This document shows positions 53,985 through 64,000 of a stretch of DNA of 64,000 nt, one piece after another; positions within the stretch are counted from its first letter, which is position 1; each line of letters opens with the position of its first letter. This stretch comes from Spongilla lacustris (lineage: Eukaryota > Porifera > Demospongiae > Spongillida > Spongillidae), in NCBI GenBank assembly GCA_949361645.1, contig OX442433.1:6834029-6898028 (forward strand), given 5' to 3'. The notes under the pieces are model-generated. The model was not told where the DNA came from, searched no databases, and saw only the letters and a list, made by a program, of their open reading frames with translations. A program made the translations under genes and the position numbers.

Positions 53985-56900
53985 TCAAAAGAAATCCATA
54001 GGCGCTACGGCATTCAAGAGAGAGCTCCCAGAATGTTTTCCAAACAGTGCGGACAGTAACGCCACGCCATAACCAGTCGCCCGTTCACCCTATTGGAATC
54101 GATACATAATCACTGTCAGGGATGCTCCCGCCTTACCAAGTACACGGGGGCGGCCATATCGACGTGGATCCAGGTACCTTGATAGTCGGTTCCCAAGTGT
54201 GCACCAATGAACAGACCTGCACATGAGCTCTGCGCATTGTCACGACTCTACGGGAGAAGCAACATTCTGTACAGTGATAACTTTCCATCTGACGACTCCC
54301 GCTCTCCCTCCATAAACATTGGGCTATTCCATTATTTAACCATACACCTCTACAGATGACAATAATTGCAAACCTACCCCCCCCCCGCACCATTTACTGT
54401 AGGGGTGTATAATTAAAATAATGGAATAGCCCCATACCCTCCATAAGCATTTAATGCTGCTTACAGCTACAGAGTTCTTCATGTCAGCAACAACACTGTT
54501 GAACTCCGAAAAGTGAAGCTCGGGGCAATAGCAGAGTGGAAAAGTCATGTCCCCAGAGCTGCGACCTGCTTCAATGGCAGCTTTCTCCCCTTCTTCAGTG
54601 TTACACAGGACAGCAGCGTGGTATTTTCCAGTGGCAATTCCCTGTGAGAATGATATGGGTATGAGGTGCATGGTGGACAATTTCATTTTTACGAGCCTGG
54701 AGAGTACAGGGTTAACAGACTGTACAGTATTATCAGATATAGAAAAAAAAAACAATCTGTTGCCTTCATTTTTCATGTTTGCTATACATATCTTGCATAG
54801 CTAAGAACAATCTGATTTTATTAACCTCTTCACAATTTACGAGCACTTGCAGCACACCATCGACAGACCTGACCCGGAAGAGTGCACTGAACTTCCATGC
54901 CTTTGAAGTGCACAATTGTGCCAAAGTCCTATTCTGAGCGGTACGGATTTCTTAAAGTCTGTACCAAAATCAGACAGAGGAGCCGGAGCGATTTTGAGTC
55001 AGATTGGAGAAGATGGAGTAGAACACTCTGTTGGATACTACAGTAAAAAGGTCTGGAAGAGCATGTTTGGCTCTAAAGTTATCAGTGCATTCTGGGTTTA
55101 CTTATTGGGAAGGAAGTACTGACCATTGTTCATGGGCCGACTAAAAGAAAGCAATCCTCTCTGTTGGTACACAGAACAGGAACTAAGGATACGAATGCTG
55201 ATACCCTTGTCCAGATGTTGCCAGAGTAGGGATGTGGCTAAAGTACATTCATTACCTCGGATGGTGTGAACGGTGTAATGGCAGGAGGCATGACGGCACC
55301 AAAGCATATACAGTTGCGGATAGAGTTAACAAAGTTATGAAGTACACAAACCAAAAGGGTTATGCTCTGTCACAACATCACACTGTGTACATGTGACCAC
55401 CACCAATACAAGTGCCAGTGTCCAATAGCCTTGAGTACTACCTAATACGTGCGATGTATGGTAGCTAGAGTGAAGCACACTGTCTCCTCACAGGAGGCCT
55501 CCAAGCTTTTGGTTTAGATCAGCCTACGTTTTCTCTCCTGCAACCATTCCAGCTACAGAGTACTAACCTGTGCACCAGTAAGAGTAGCCATGTCAAGGAC
55601 ACAGTCTGCCTTGAGGTCCTTCCTGGCATACGCTACACCATCTCCAAGAACCAACCGGCCCTCTGCATCAGTGTTGTTTATTTCAACTGTCTTTCCGGAA
55701 TAGAGTGTGTGGATGTCATCTGGCCTGGTCGCCAGAGGCCCTACAGAGTTTTCAGCCAAGCAGAATAATGCATGCAGATTCTGAGTGAAACCCTGTCGAT
55801 CAAAAGCAAGCAGTTTATGGCCAACCATTTGTGTGCAAACAAGGATACACACACTGTACTAACCACCCAATGAAGAATCCCCATACTAACCACCCAATGA
55901 AGAACCCCCATACTAACCACCCAATGAAGAATCCCCATACCCACCACCCAATGAAGAATCCCCATACCCACCACCCAATGAAGAACCCCCATACTAACCA
56001 CCCAATGAAGAATCCCCATACTAACCACCCAATGAAGAATCCCCATACTAACCACCCAATGAAGAATCCCCATACCCACCACCCAATGAAGAACCCCCAT
56101 ACTAACCACCCAATGAAGAACCCCCATACTAACCACCCAATGAAGAATCCCCATACTAACCACCCAATGAAGAATCCCCATACTAACCACCCAATGAAGA
56201 ATCCCCATACCCACCACCCAATGAAGAACCCCCATACTAACCACCCAATGAAGAACCCCCATACTAACCACCCAATGAAGAACTCCCATACCCACCTGCT
56301 TGACTGCAACATAAAATGCCCCCAAGATGCCAGCAGCCCCACCACAGTCTCTCTTCATACCAGGCATGGAAGTCTATAGCAAGAGGGAAGGTGATGTGAG
56401 CAGTGGTGATGAGGGGTATAGAGGGAAGGTGATGTGAGCAGTGGTGATGAGGGGTATAGAGGGGAGGTGATGTGAGCAGTGGTGATGAGGGGTATAGAGG
56501 GAAGGTGATGTGAGCAGTGGTGATGAGGGGTATAGAGGGAAGGTGATGTGAGCAGTGGTGATGAGGGGTATAGAGGGGAGGTGATGTGAGCAGTAGTGAT
56601 GAGGGGTATAGAGGGGAGGTGATGTGAGCAGTGGTGATGAGGGGTATAGAGGGGAGGTGATGTGAGCAGTGGTGATGAGGGGTATAGAGGGAAGGTGATG
56701 TGAGCAGTGGTGATGAGGGGTATAGAGGGAAGGTGATGTGAGCAGTAGTGATGAGGGGTATAGAGGGAAGGTGATGTGAGCAGTGGTGATGAGGGGTATA
56801 GAGGGGAGGTGATGTGAGCAGTGGTGATGAGGGGTATAGAGGGGAGGTGATGTGAGCAGTGGTGATGAGGGGTATAGAGGGGAGGTGATGTGAGCAGTGG

Positions 56901-59628
56901 TGATGAGGGTATAGAGGGAAGGTGATGTGAGCAGTGGTGATGAGGGGTATAGAGGGGAGGTGATGTGAGCAGTGGTGATGAGGGGTATAGAGGGAAGGTG
57001 ATGTGAGCAGTGGTGATGAGGGGTATAGAGGGGAGGTGATGTGAGCAGTGGTGATGAGGGGTATAGAGGGAAGGTGATGTGAGCAGTGGTGATGAGGGGT
57101 ATAGAGGGGAGGTGATGTGAGCAGTGGTGATGAGGGGTATAGAGGGAAGGTGATGTGAGCAGTGGTGATGAGGGGTATAGAGGGAAGGTGATGTGAGCAG
57201 TGGTGATGAGGGGTATAGAGGGGAGGTGATGTGAGCAGTGGTGATGAGGGGTATAGAGGGAAGGTGATGTGAGCAGTGGTGATGAGGGGTATAGAGGGGA
57301 GGTGATGTGAGCAGTGGTGATGAGGGGTATAGAGGGAAGGTGATGTGAGCAGTGGTGATGAGGGGTATAGAGGGAAGGTGATGTGAGCAGTGGTGATGAG
57401 GGGTATAGAGGGAAGGTGATGTGAGCAGTGGTGATGAGGGGTATAGAGGGAAGGTGATGTGAGCAGTGGTATAGGTAGACAGGTAGCATGGAGGAAAGTA
57501 GAATAAGTAACTGGAGGGCTGGCCACATCATATTAACACTTACAGCTGCCTTGATGGAAAGTCCTCCTGTGTCATAAACAATACCCTTTCCAACCCAGCA
57601 AATGGTTTTGCTGGCCCCAGGTGGGGTGTGGCTAAGAACAGCCAGAGCAGGCTGGTGTATGGCTGCCTTACCAACGCCAAAGATACCTACAGACCAGAGA
57701 GGTGGCCAGGAGTTGAATAGAAGATGCATGGTATTACAATAGCATCCCCCCTGGTATTACAATAGCATCCCCCCTGGTATTACAATAGCATCCCCCCTGG
57801 TATTACAATAGCACCCCCCCTGGTATTACAATAGCATCCCCCCTGGTATTACAATAGCATCCCCCCTGGTATTACAATAGCATCCCCCCTGGTATTGTAA
57901 TAGCATTCCCCCTTTCTTGTCTGTTGACTCCTTCTTTATCTTAGCGCCTCTCATGGCCCCACCCACCCACTAGTGCCCTCTTGGCCCCACCCACCAACTA
58001 GTGCCCTTATGGCCCCACCCCTTCCACTAGTGCCATCTTGGCCACACCCTTCCACAGTACACTCTCGGCCCCACCCCTTCCACTAGTGCCCTCTTGGCCC
58101 CACCCACCCGCCCTCTCAGGTTTGCTGGTAGTACATGTAATTAGGTCACTTACAGCTCATAGAAGATCATTGGATAAGCTACATTCCTAGCAAACTTCTA
58201 CATACTGATAGGTGTGTGTTTGGGTTAATCACGCAAGCCAGACCTACTTTGTTATTGATGATCAATATACAATGGACTGGGGACCATGAGACGTAGGTCT
58301 GGTTATGAGCCATCAATTATCTGGTTAGATCCAATCAGATTGCAGGCATGTGACAATTAATGTTACGGTTATTGGTTACCTGTTCTAAGACGATGGCACA
58401 TAGAGAGAGTGTGGTCACAAATGCGATACACCAGAGCTGCTTCTGATTTAGGATACACACAATTACAAGAAAAGCGAACCAAAGCAATCAGGAACTTCCT
58501 TATGGAAGATGACACTTTTGTTTTCCTGCCAACAGGAAGCGGAAAATCCCCTTGATATTGTTTGCTCCCTAGAGCATTTGACTAGCCCTTTTATGGTCAG
58601 ACCATCTTTTAGTAATTACCGCTTTTAATTGTATCAGTAGTTAAGTAGACCTTCAATTGTTGAATAACATTATTAGCTTGTGACATTTTGGATGATGCAA
58701 TGGCAGTGCTCATGTAAACATTGGCGAACGTACTCAGACCTATTCTCGCGGTCCCCAGTCCATTGTATATCGATCGTCAATAACGAAGTAGATCTGGCTT
58801 GTGAGACTAGGTACTTAGGTCTGGGCCAGTGTGCATCGATGGTTAGGTCTGCATACATTGGTCCATGAGATGCTTAGGTCTGATCCAAAGTTACACCCTA
58901 TCATGTGATGCTTATAGGTCTGATCCAATGTTACACCCTTTCATGTGGTGCTTAGACCTGATCCAAAGTTACACCCTTTCATGTGGTGCTTAGATCTGAT
59001 CCAAAGTTACACCCTTTCATGTGGTGCTTAGATCTGATCCAAAGTTACACCCTTTCATGTGGTGCTTAGATCTGATCCAAAGTTACACCCTTTCATGTGG
59101 TGCTTAGATCTGATCCAAAGTTACACCCTTTCATGTCAAAATTCCATGTGGTGCTGAGGTCTGAGCCACTCACCTCCAAATCCCCTGCTCTCCAGCTCCT
59201 CCCCTTGAATGATGAGTGGTGTTATGGAGAGCTCAGCTCCTATCTCACAGACACGCTAAAATGAGAAAAGGTGTACTCTACAGCCCAGCTAAAGGTGTAC
59301 TCTACAGCCCAGCTAAAGGTGTACTCTACAGCCCAGCTAAAGGTGTACTCTACAGCCCAGCTAAAGGTGTACTCTACAGCCCAGCTAAAGGTGTACTCTA
59401 CAGCCCAGCTAAAGGTGTACTCTACAGCCCAGCTAAAGGTGTACTCTACAGCCCAGCTACAGTCACTTGATAGCTCACCTCTAGAAAGGCATCTGTGTGC
59501 ATCTCATTGCATGGGGCATCGACTATCTCCTGTGTGAGACGAATTCCTATAAGCAGAGGTGAATATGGGGTTAATGCATGCTATTCAAAACCTCACACCT
59601 GCTAAATTCAACCATATATGACACTGCA

Positions 59629-59667
<39 letters not shown>

Positions 59668-62512
59668 TTTCCCCCTTAATGATCAGCAAAATGGTACAAT
59701 AACAAACCATTACTGATGGGGGTTAGGAAGAATGGCCACCAGGGGAGGGAGAGGGACCACCAGGGGAGGGAGGGAGGGAGGGGCCACCAGGGGAGGGAGA
59801 GGGGCCATCAGGGGAGGGAGAGGGGCCATCAGGGGAGGGAGAGGGGCCATCAGGGGAGGGAGAGGGGCCATCAGGGGAGGGAGAGGGGCCATCAGGGGAG
59901 GGAGGGAGGGGCCACCAAGGGAAGGAGAGGGGCCATCAGGGGAGGGAGGGGCCACCAAGGGAGGGAGAGGGGCCATCAGGGTGGGGAGAGGGGCCACCAG
60001 GGGACAACTGTTACTAAAAATGATGGGGTGCTGTTTTACTCTTCAAATGGCCCCACACCCACCTTTGCACACATCGTTCAAGCACTGAATATCTGTGTCT
60101 GTCACAGTGGAGGTGGAGCCAGTGTCTTGGTAGACCAGGAACGTCACCTGCACAGCTGAGGGAGTTTTCTTTGCATGCGACACGCGACTGTACGTGGGAA
60201 AGCATCGGGCCACAGCACAGCCTGAAGCAAACACCTCACTCTGTCTGCAGATCACCTGCAACATGCCATATCTCCATGGTTACCAAATTAATATCAGACT
60301 TGTCAAATACTGTTACTTTAGACAGACGGTTGAATATGTTGGCGACATCCAATGGCATACTAACTAAATTCAAATGCTAATATGTACATGTACAGCCAGA
60401 ATTATAAATCACCAGGCTAACACTAGTCCTCTGAAATTACATGTACATGGTATCAGATAAAATGTGCATAGCAGAGGTGTGCATAGCAGAGGTGTGCATA
60501 GCAGAGGTGTGCATAGCAGAGGTGTGCATAGCAGAGGTGTGCATAGCAGAGGTGTGCATAGCAGAGGTGTATATAGCAGAGGTGTGCATAGCAGAGGTGT
60601 GCATAGCAGAGGTGTATATAGCAGAGGTGTGCATAGCAGAGGGGTGTGCATAGCAGAGGTGTGCATAGCAGAGGTGTGCATAGCAGAGGTGTGCATAGCA
60701 GAGGTGTACATAGCAGAGGTGTGCATAGCAGAGGTGTGCATAGCAGAGGTGTACATAGCAGAGGTGTGATGTGTTGCAGGCAATACATGGGTGGTGAGAA
60801 GTAAACAAAGTTTGATTCAAAACACTTTTTTTTTCAGTTTCCATAACTAAGTGTTCAAACTAATTCTTTAGGTACCCCTTTGAGGTGTCTATGTGCACTG
60901 CAGGTTTGAATTCTTAATTTAAAGTGGTTGGAAAGATGAGTCCCAACATGCGTGTTTTTCAAAATGCTGCAGTGTTCACCAGAATTTGGACAAATTAGTT
61001 GCTTATATTATAACATAGAGATCCCTTAAGTATCCATATATTGTTTAATACCTTCCTTTAGGGTAGAAACCTTGTTTCAATTCCTGTAAAGTTATTGACC
61101 ATTACATGACATTTCAGAATCTTTGTTATACTCGAGGTGCAGGGGCCATTGAATATTTATTAGTTCTGGGTGTACATGTCACTTTTGGGCTTGTAATTGT
61201 GATGTCATTGAGTGCCTAGTACTTCTGTTTACACCTGTCAAGCATCGCACCAAACTGGACAACTGCAACAGCTTTCGTGATGTCACAAGGATACGCCATG
61301 TAGCAGCAAAAGTGCCCAAATCTTTTCGAAGCAAGATTTAAACCCTAACGAAAGGTAGCACTAAATTATATGGATACTTCAGAGATTTCTGTGTTATAAC
61401 TTCAGACCTTAAGGACTAATCAGAATTCTGGCAAATCCCACGGCACCTCAAAAAATGCATAAATCAGGACCGATCTTTCCAACCACTTTGACTTCGTCAA
61501 ACCAAGGTACCACAAAGGGGTACCCATGGCTACCTCCTATGGGAACTGCAATTTTAAAAATGTGTTTTGAATCAAAGTTTCTTTTTACTTCTCGCCATGT
61601 TTACTACTTGTTCTTGTACAGAGATGATAACTGAAGATGCAAACACAATCCCGTTGCATGTAACCTATAGGGTTCTAAAGTTACACTAAAGGGTTCTAAA
61701 ATTACATTTTTTTGTCTCTAATGTCTATTGTCCTTGTCATCCCAGGGGTACAAATGTACACCAGCAAAGCATGTTTGGTCAGTGACACGTAGTACAAGTC
61801 CTTTTAGGATCATGAAATGAAGTAAGGCTTAAATCTACTTAACACGTGCTGTTCTATCTGCACTTTTTTTTTTTGTTATCGCCCGCGGAGCGTAATGGAT
61901 GGCACAGCTACCACAGCTCGTTTTACGCGTATCAAAAGGAGTTAAGCCTTACTTTATCCTATAAGAACTTGTACTACGTGCCAGTACCGTTAAATGTAAC
62001 TAGGTCCCTTCACTTACCGCGTGCTGTACAAAATGTAACAATAAAATGTAGACATAAGCCCCCCCCCCCCCCCACCTCACCCCCATCGATGCACAATACT
62101 GGAACAGCTACGATTAGAAGACATACGATGATGGCTACTTGCTCTCCGTTCTTCTTCTCAGCCTGCACCATCTTGGCGAGGAAATGGGCGACTGACGGGG
62201 TGTTGTGGCGACTGACCACGTTGGAGAGTCCAGCCACAGACGCCTTGTCCAGCCACAGATTGCAGCTGCCATTGGAAGAAACCTTGAGACGTTCGACGGC
62301 TAAGTTCCACGTCTAACAGTAAGCGCCAGTACACAAGAGGGAATTAAACCTGCTGACAAAATGCATACCTCGCCATTCACTCGAGGTTCTAAGAACTTCG
62401 AAACCGACTCGTAGCTAATTTTTTTAATGTACTCTGTTTTGCCAACAATGGTACAGGGCCTGTTGTTGGGGTCTTCTGAAGGTAGCTCTTTAAGGAACTC
62501 CACCGTTGCCAT
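53985..62512 (-). CDS. NPEPL1: Probable aminopeptidase NPEPL1 (M17 leucyl aminopeptidase family, 11 exons, 503 aa)
   Basis: Exons in transcript order: 62512-62369, 62312-62127, 60255-60063, 59546-59479, 59255-59174, 57686-57544, 56373-56296, 55792-55568, 54641-54465, 54247-54137, 54089-53985. All are GT-AG and the frame is open to TGA. It resembles human NPEPL1 (523 aa) throughout: [12 protein letters not shown] (exon 2), [16 protein letters not shown] (exon 3), [15 protein letters not shown] (exon 4), [20 protein letters not shown] (exon 6). M17 enzymes remove N-terminal residues from peptides using two metal ions. The expected ligands and catalytic residues are present: K258, D263 and K270 in the [13 protein letters not shown] segment, D281 in MKRDCGG, and D340, E342, R344 in the signature [11 protein letters not shown]. 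The enzyme is therefore probably active, although family members sometimes show weak activity. The start Met ([13 protein letters not shown]) is the first in frame. Introns hold seven minisatellite arrays, a Ty3/Gypsy scrap, a helicase-bearing transposon relic and a large fold-back. Confidence 0.94.
54840..55260 (+). pseudogene. Ty3/Gypsy-type pol fragment (RNase H region)
   Basis: Plus-strand pieces [20 protein letters not shown] and VGYYSKKV, then VYLLGRKY, match the start of the RNase H domain that follows the reverse transcriptase in Ty3/Gypsy elements. The catalytic region is interrupted by stops. It lies antisense in intron 8 of NPEPL1. Confidence 0.65.
55859..56290. repeat. 27-bp minisatellite, 16 copies
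   Basis: The unit AACCACCCAATGAAGAATCC plus CCATACT alternates AAT/AAC and TAACC/CCACC variants. It ends 6 bp before exon 7 of NPEPL1, whose donor GTGGGTATG is itself part of the last unit. Confidence 0.98.
56384..57474. repeat. 38-bp minisatellite, about 29 copies
   Basis: The unit GGTGATGTGAGCAGTGGTGA plus TGAGGGGTATAGAGGGAA alternates GGGAA and GGGGA forms. It starts about 10 bp from the exon 7 acceptor of NPEPL1. Long open frames through it are artefacts. Confidence 0.98.
57727..57906. repeat. 23-bp minisatellite, about 8 copies
   Basis: The unit TGGTATTACAATAGCATCCC plus CCC lies in intron 5 of NPEPL1. Confidence 0.96.
57948..58110. repeat. Degenerate minisatellite of about 28 bp
   Basis: CCACCCCTTCCACTAGTGCC plus CTCTTGGC recurs five to six times with length changes. 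Confidence 0.8.
58213..58812. mobile_element. Inverted-repeat transposon relic with helicase fragment, family H
   Basis: The left CGCAAGCCAGACCTACTTTG, ACAATGGACTGGGGACC is matched inverted by GGTCCCCAGTCCATTGTATA, GATCTGGCTTGTGAG on the right. It shares ends with the elements at 6119 and 17663 and carries coding remains between. Confidence 0.75.
58439..58585 (+). pseudogene. RecQ-like helicase N-terminal fragment
   Basis: A plus-strand frame reads [17 protein letters not shown], then the Walker A motif LPTGSGKS, then YCLLPRAFD. This is the Q-motif to motif I region of a RecQ-type DNA helicase. TGA at 58553 and TAG at 58583 break it and everything downstream is missing. Confidence 0.75.
58870..59150. 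repeat. 38-bp minisatellite, about 7 copies
   Basis: The unit GATCTGATCCAAAGTTACAC plus CCTTTCATGTGGTGCTTA lies in intron 5 of NPEPL1. Confidence 0.95.
59266..59460. repeat. 24-bp minisatellite, 8 copies
   Basis: The unit AAAGGTGTACTCTACAGCCC plus AGCT occupies almost the whole of intron 4 of NPEPL1 between exons 4 and 5. Confidence 0.97.
59632..59666. repeat. (GT)n microsatellite
   Basis: About 17 GT units in intron 3 of NPEPL1. Confidence 0.95.
59733..60002. repeat. 21-bp minisatellite, about 12 copies
   Basis: The unit GGCCATCAGGGGAGGGAGAGG varies CATCAG/CACCAG and has GGGA expansions, in intron 3 of NPEPL1. G-runs every few bases make quadruplex formation plausible. Confidence 0.95.
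60466..60770. repeat. 15-bp minisatellite, about 20 copies
   Basis: The unit GTGTGCATAGCAGAG lies in intron 2 of NPEPL1; the period divides by 3, so most frames stay open without being genes. Confidence 0.97.
60803..61597. repeat. Fold-back element of a second, unrelated family
   Basis: AAAGTTTGATTCAAAACACT on the left pairs with AGTGT-like TGTGTTTTGAATCAAAGTTT on the right; further in, GGTACCCCTTTG pairs with CAAAGGGGTACC, CTTTCCAACCACTTT with AAAGTGGTTGGAAAG, and TTAAGTATCCATATA with TATGGATACTTCA. Mismatches and small indels are commoner than in the FB-1 family. It is in intron 2 of NPEPL1. Confidence 0.8.
61785..61990. repeat. MITE with about 45-bp inverted ends
   Basis: CACGTAGTACAAGTCCTTTT and AAGTAAGGCTTAA on the left are matched by TTAAGCCTTACTT and AACTTGTACTACGTG on the right. 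In intron 2 of NPEPL1. Confidence 0.8.
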
Positions 62513-63182
62513 GATGTACACGGACCGGTTAATATTACAATATTACATTCGCTGCCGTTTAATAGTTCCGAGCGGCAATGCGCACACGCAATGCGCACCA
62601 CAGCTAGCTAGCTCGGCCATATTATTATTACTAGCTAGACGTCAGTTGCAGCTCTGCATGAATTTTTCATATAGAACATTAACGAACTTACACATTACTT
62701 CGTTTTAAAAAAATAAAAATAAAAACATGAGTAAGGTTAAATATTCGGTACTTAAATGAGCGCCATTTAACGATATCAACAGCAGTAATAGAAACACAGG
62801 AAAAGGTGTGAAATTCATAAAAAGTAAGCCCATCACTGTCTGCACATCGTTGAAAGGAGTCTAAAGAGTCCACTTTTGTCGAAAAGGCCCAGCCAAAGTT
62901 GAAACGCTCAATGGAAGTTAGCCGCAGGTTAACTGCGGTCATTGGTGTCTGCGCATGCGTAACCGACGGTAGTTGCGGGCTGACTCAGGCGGGTGAGTGG
63001 CGGGGTTACGATACTGCTCAGTTCAGTAGTTGATTTTTATTTTTTTGTTTCCTGTAAACCTAGCAAGATGGTTTGTTACCACCGTAGAACTCTCCGGCCT
63101 TTGGCCGTGATCAGGTGATGGGCATTCCAGTAGGTTCCTCCTGGCTCCCCCAAGCATTCCCGTATCGGTCGTAGCGGAAGGG
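62513..63182. other. Upstream region of NPEPL1
   Basis: No gene recognised. The first 150 bp contain GC-rich and CGCACACGCAATGCGCA dyad sequence and could include the NPEPL1 promoter, but no canonical TATA box was singled out. Confidence 0.4.
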
Positions 63183-63947
63183 GCAGCGGCGGATCCAGGA
63201 TTTCTGGAAGGGGGGTCTAATAACTATATTCACAAGCGGGGGTGGGTACTGGAGGGGGCGTGCCCCCCTCCCGTAACAGCTAGGGGGTCTGGGGGAGCGC
63301 TGTAAGCTCCCCCAGTGGGGCCTGGGGCGAAGCCCCAGCCGCTTTTTCACTTTTGCGTTCATTTAGCATGAAAATAAGCATACTTTGAAAGTCTATTCAA
63401 TATTGATAGCTAGCAAGCGCAGTCGATTAATATAGGTCTAGAAACGTGGATAAGGATAGCGAATAGAAAACTCTACCAAAGCATTGTGACCGTATTCTGG
63501 TCTAAACGACACACACGTTTTACCCCTACTTGATTTAGCTCTATACCTAGTCGGGCACGCCCTACCACCGCGTTTGGTCGGGTGACCCGACCAAACGCGG
63601 TGGTAGGGCGTGCCCGACTACTCTATACCTGTTTCCTGAGGGAAGCTGTCTTGTTTTGATCGCTTACTTCTTGCTCGCACAATATTCCATCGCGCAGCAG
63701 TAATACTAATTAAACACTCCACGCTTGGAGGGCCTTGGCTTTAGACACCCCCCCGCCCACACACACAGACTTTGGGTCCAATGCTAACTCGCTAATCAGT
63801 TCACTCGCGTTCACTTAAACGCTTCGTTTTTCAACTCGTCAATCATGTAATTAATTATTCATAAGTTAATTTATTCATAACTGGTCGGGCCGAGGGGGGG
63901 GTCTTTAGACCCCTTAGACCCCCCCCCCCCCCCTGGATCCGCCACTG
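63183..63947. mobile_element. Non-autonomous hAT-like element
   Basis: Ends CAGCGGCGGATCCAGG and the inverted CCTGGATCCGCCACTG are inverted repeats of the CAGNGG type common at hAT termini. The interior has G- and C-runs, a GGCGAAGCCCCAGCC dyad and the palindrome at 63548, but no transposase. Confidence 0.7.
63548..63620. repeat. Perfect inverted repeat, 36-bp arms, 1-nt spacer
   Basis: The arms TAGTCGGGCACGCCCTACCA... and the exact complement meet around a single G at 63584. It is inside the hAT-like element. Confidence 0.97.
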
Positions 63948-64000
63948 AGGGGGGCGACCTATCGGGGTCGATCGGCGCGCGAGCCAGGGAGGTGGGCCCA

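Noticed and set aside
56264..57729. 420-451-codon open frames on the minus strand
   Set aside because: They join real NPEPL1 exon sequence to the intronic 38-bp array; splice sites and homology show the array is intron.
63183..63360. 83-codon Arg/Pro-rich minus-strand frame
   Set aside because: Falls inside the terminal part of the hAT-like element with no family match.

Overview
This is eukaryotic, metazoan-type nuclear DNA. Its genes are made of many short exons with GT-AG introns, it has no bacterial gene layout, and it is loaded with minisatellites, microsatellites and transposon remains. The conserved genes (TTC38-like and NPEPL1) and the transposon types (THAP/P-like, hAT, non-LTR reverse-transcriptase tails, Ty3/Gypsy) point to an invertebrate. 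A sponge or other early-branching animal is my guess, but the sequence alone does not prove it.

Five multi-exon genes were rebuilt by joining exons at splice sites, all on the minus strand. In transcription order (high to low coordinates) they are: an NPEPL1-type M17 aminopeptidase (62512-53985, 11 exons, 503 aa, all metal/catalytic residues present), then four tandem paralogues of tetratricopeptide repeat protein 38: copy D (53874-51023, 471 aa), copy C (45797-37220, 466 aa), copy B (33030-18619, broken) and copy A (16854-7041, 464 aa). All four have 12 exons with the same intron phases and almost identical internal exon lengths. Copy B has a nonsense codon in exon 6 and an exon 4 cut short beside retroelement debris. 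NPEPL1 and copy D are only 110 bp apart.

The rest is repeats. Nearly every intron holds a private minisatellite (units of 15-38 bp), and several microsatellites grow directly out of splice signals. Long fold-back elements (near-perfect palindromes of 0.7-0.8 kb with a conserved about 50-nt loop) occur five times, with related shorter ones in the last introns of copies A and B and an unrelated one in NPEPL1. Region by region: 1-7040 holds a fold-back, a THAP-bearing inverted-repeat transposon, a RING-like relic and MITEs; 16855-18618 a MITE; 33031-37219 a hAT element nested in a retroelement tail, a dispersed repeat, a MITE and a minisatellite; 45798-51022 a retroelement tail and a large 38-bp minisatellite; 62513-64000 a hAT-like non-autonomous element with a perfect 73-bp palindrome. 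The 200-N assembly gap (15477-15676) lies in copy A intron 4, beside a GGGA array. No tRNA, rRNA or CRISPR was seen.
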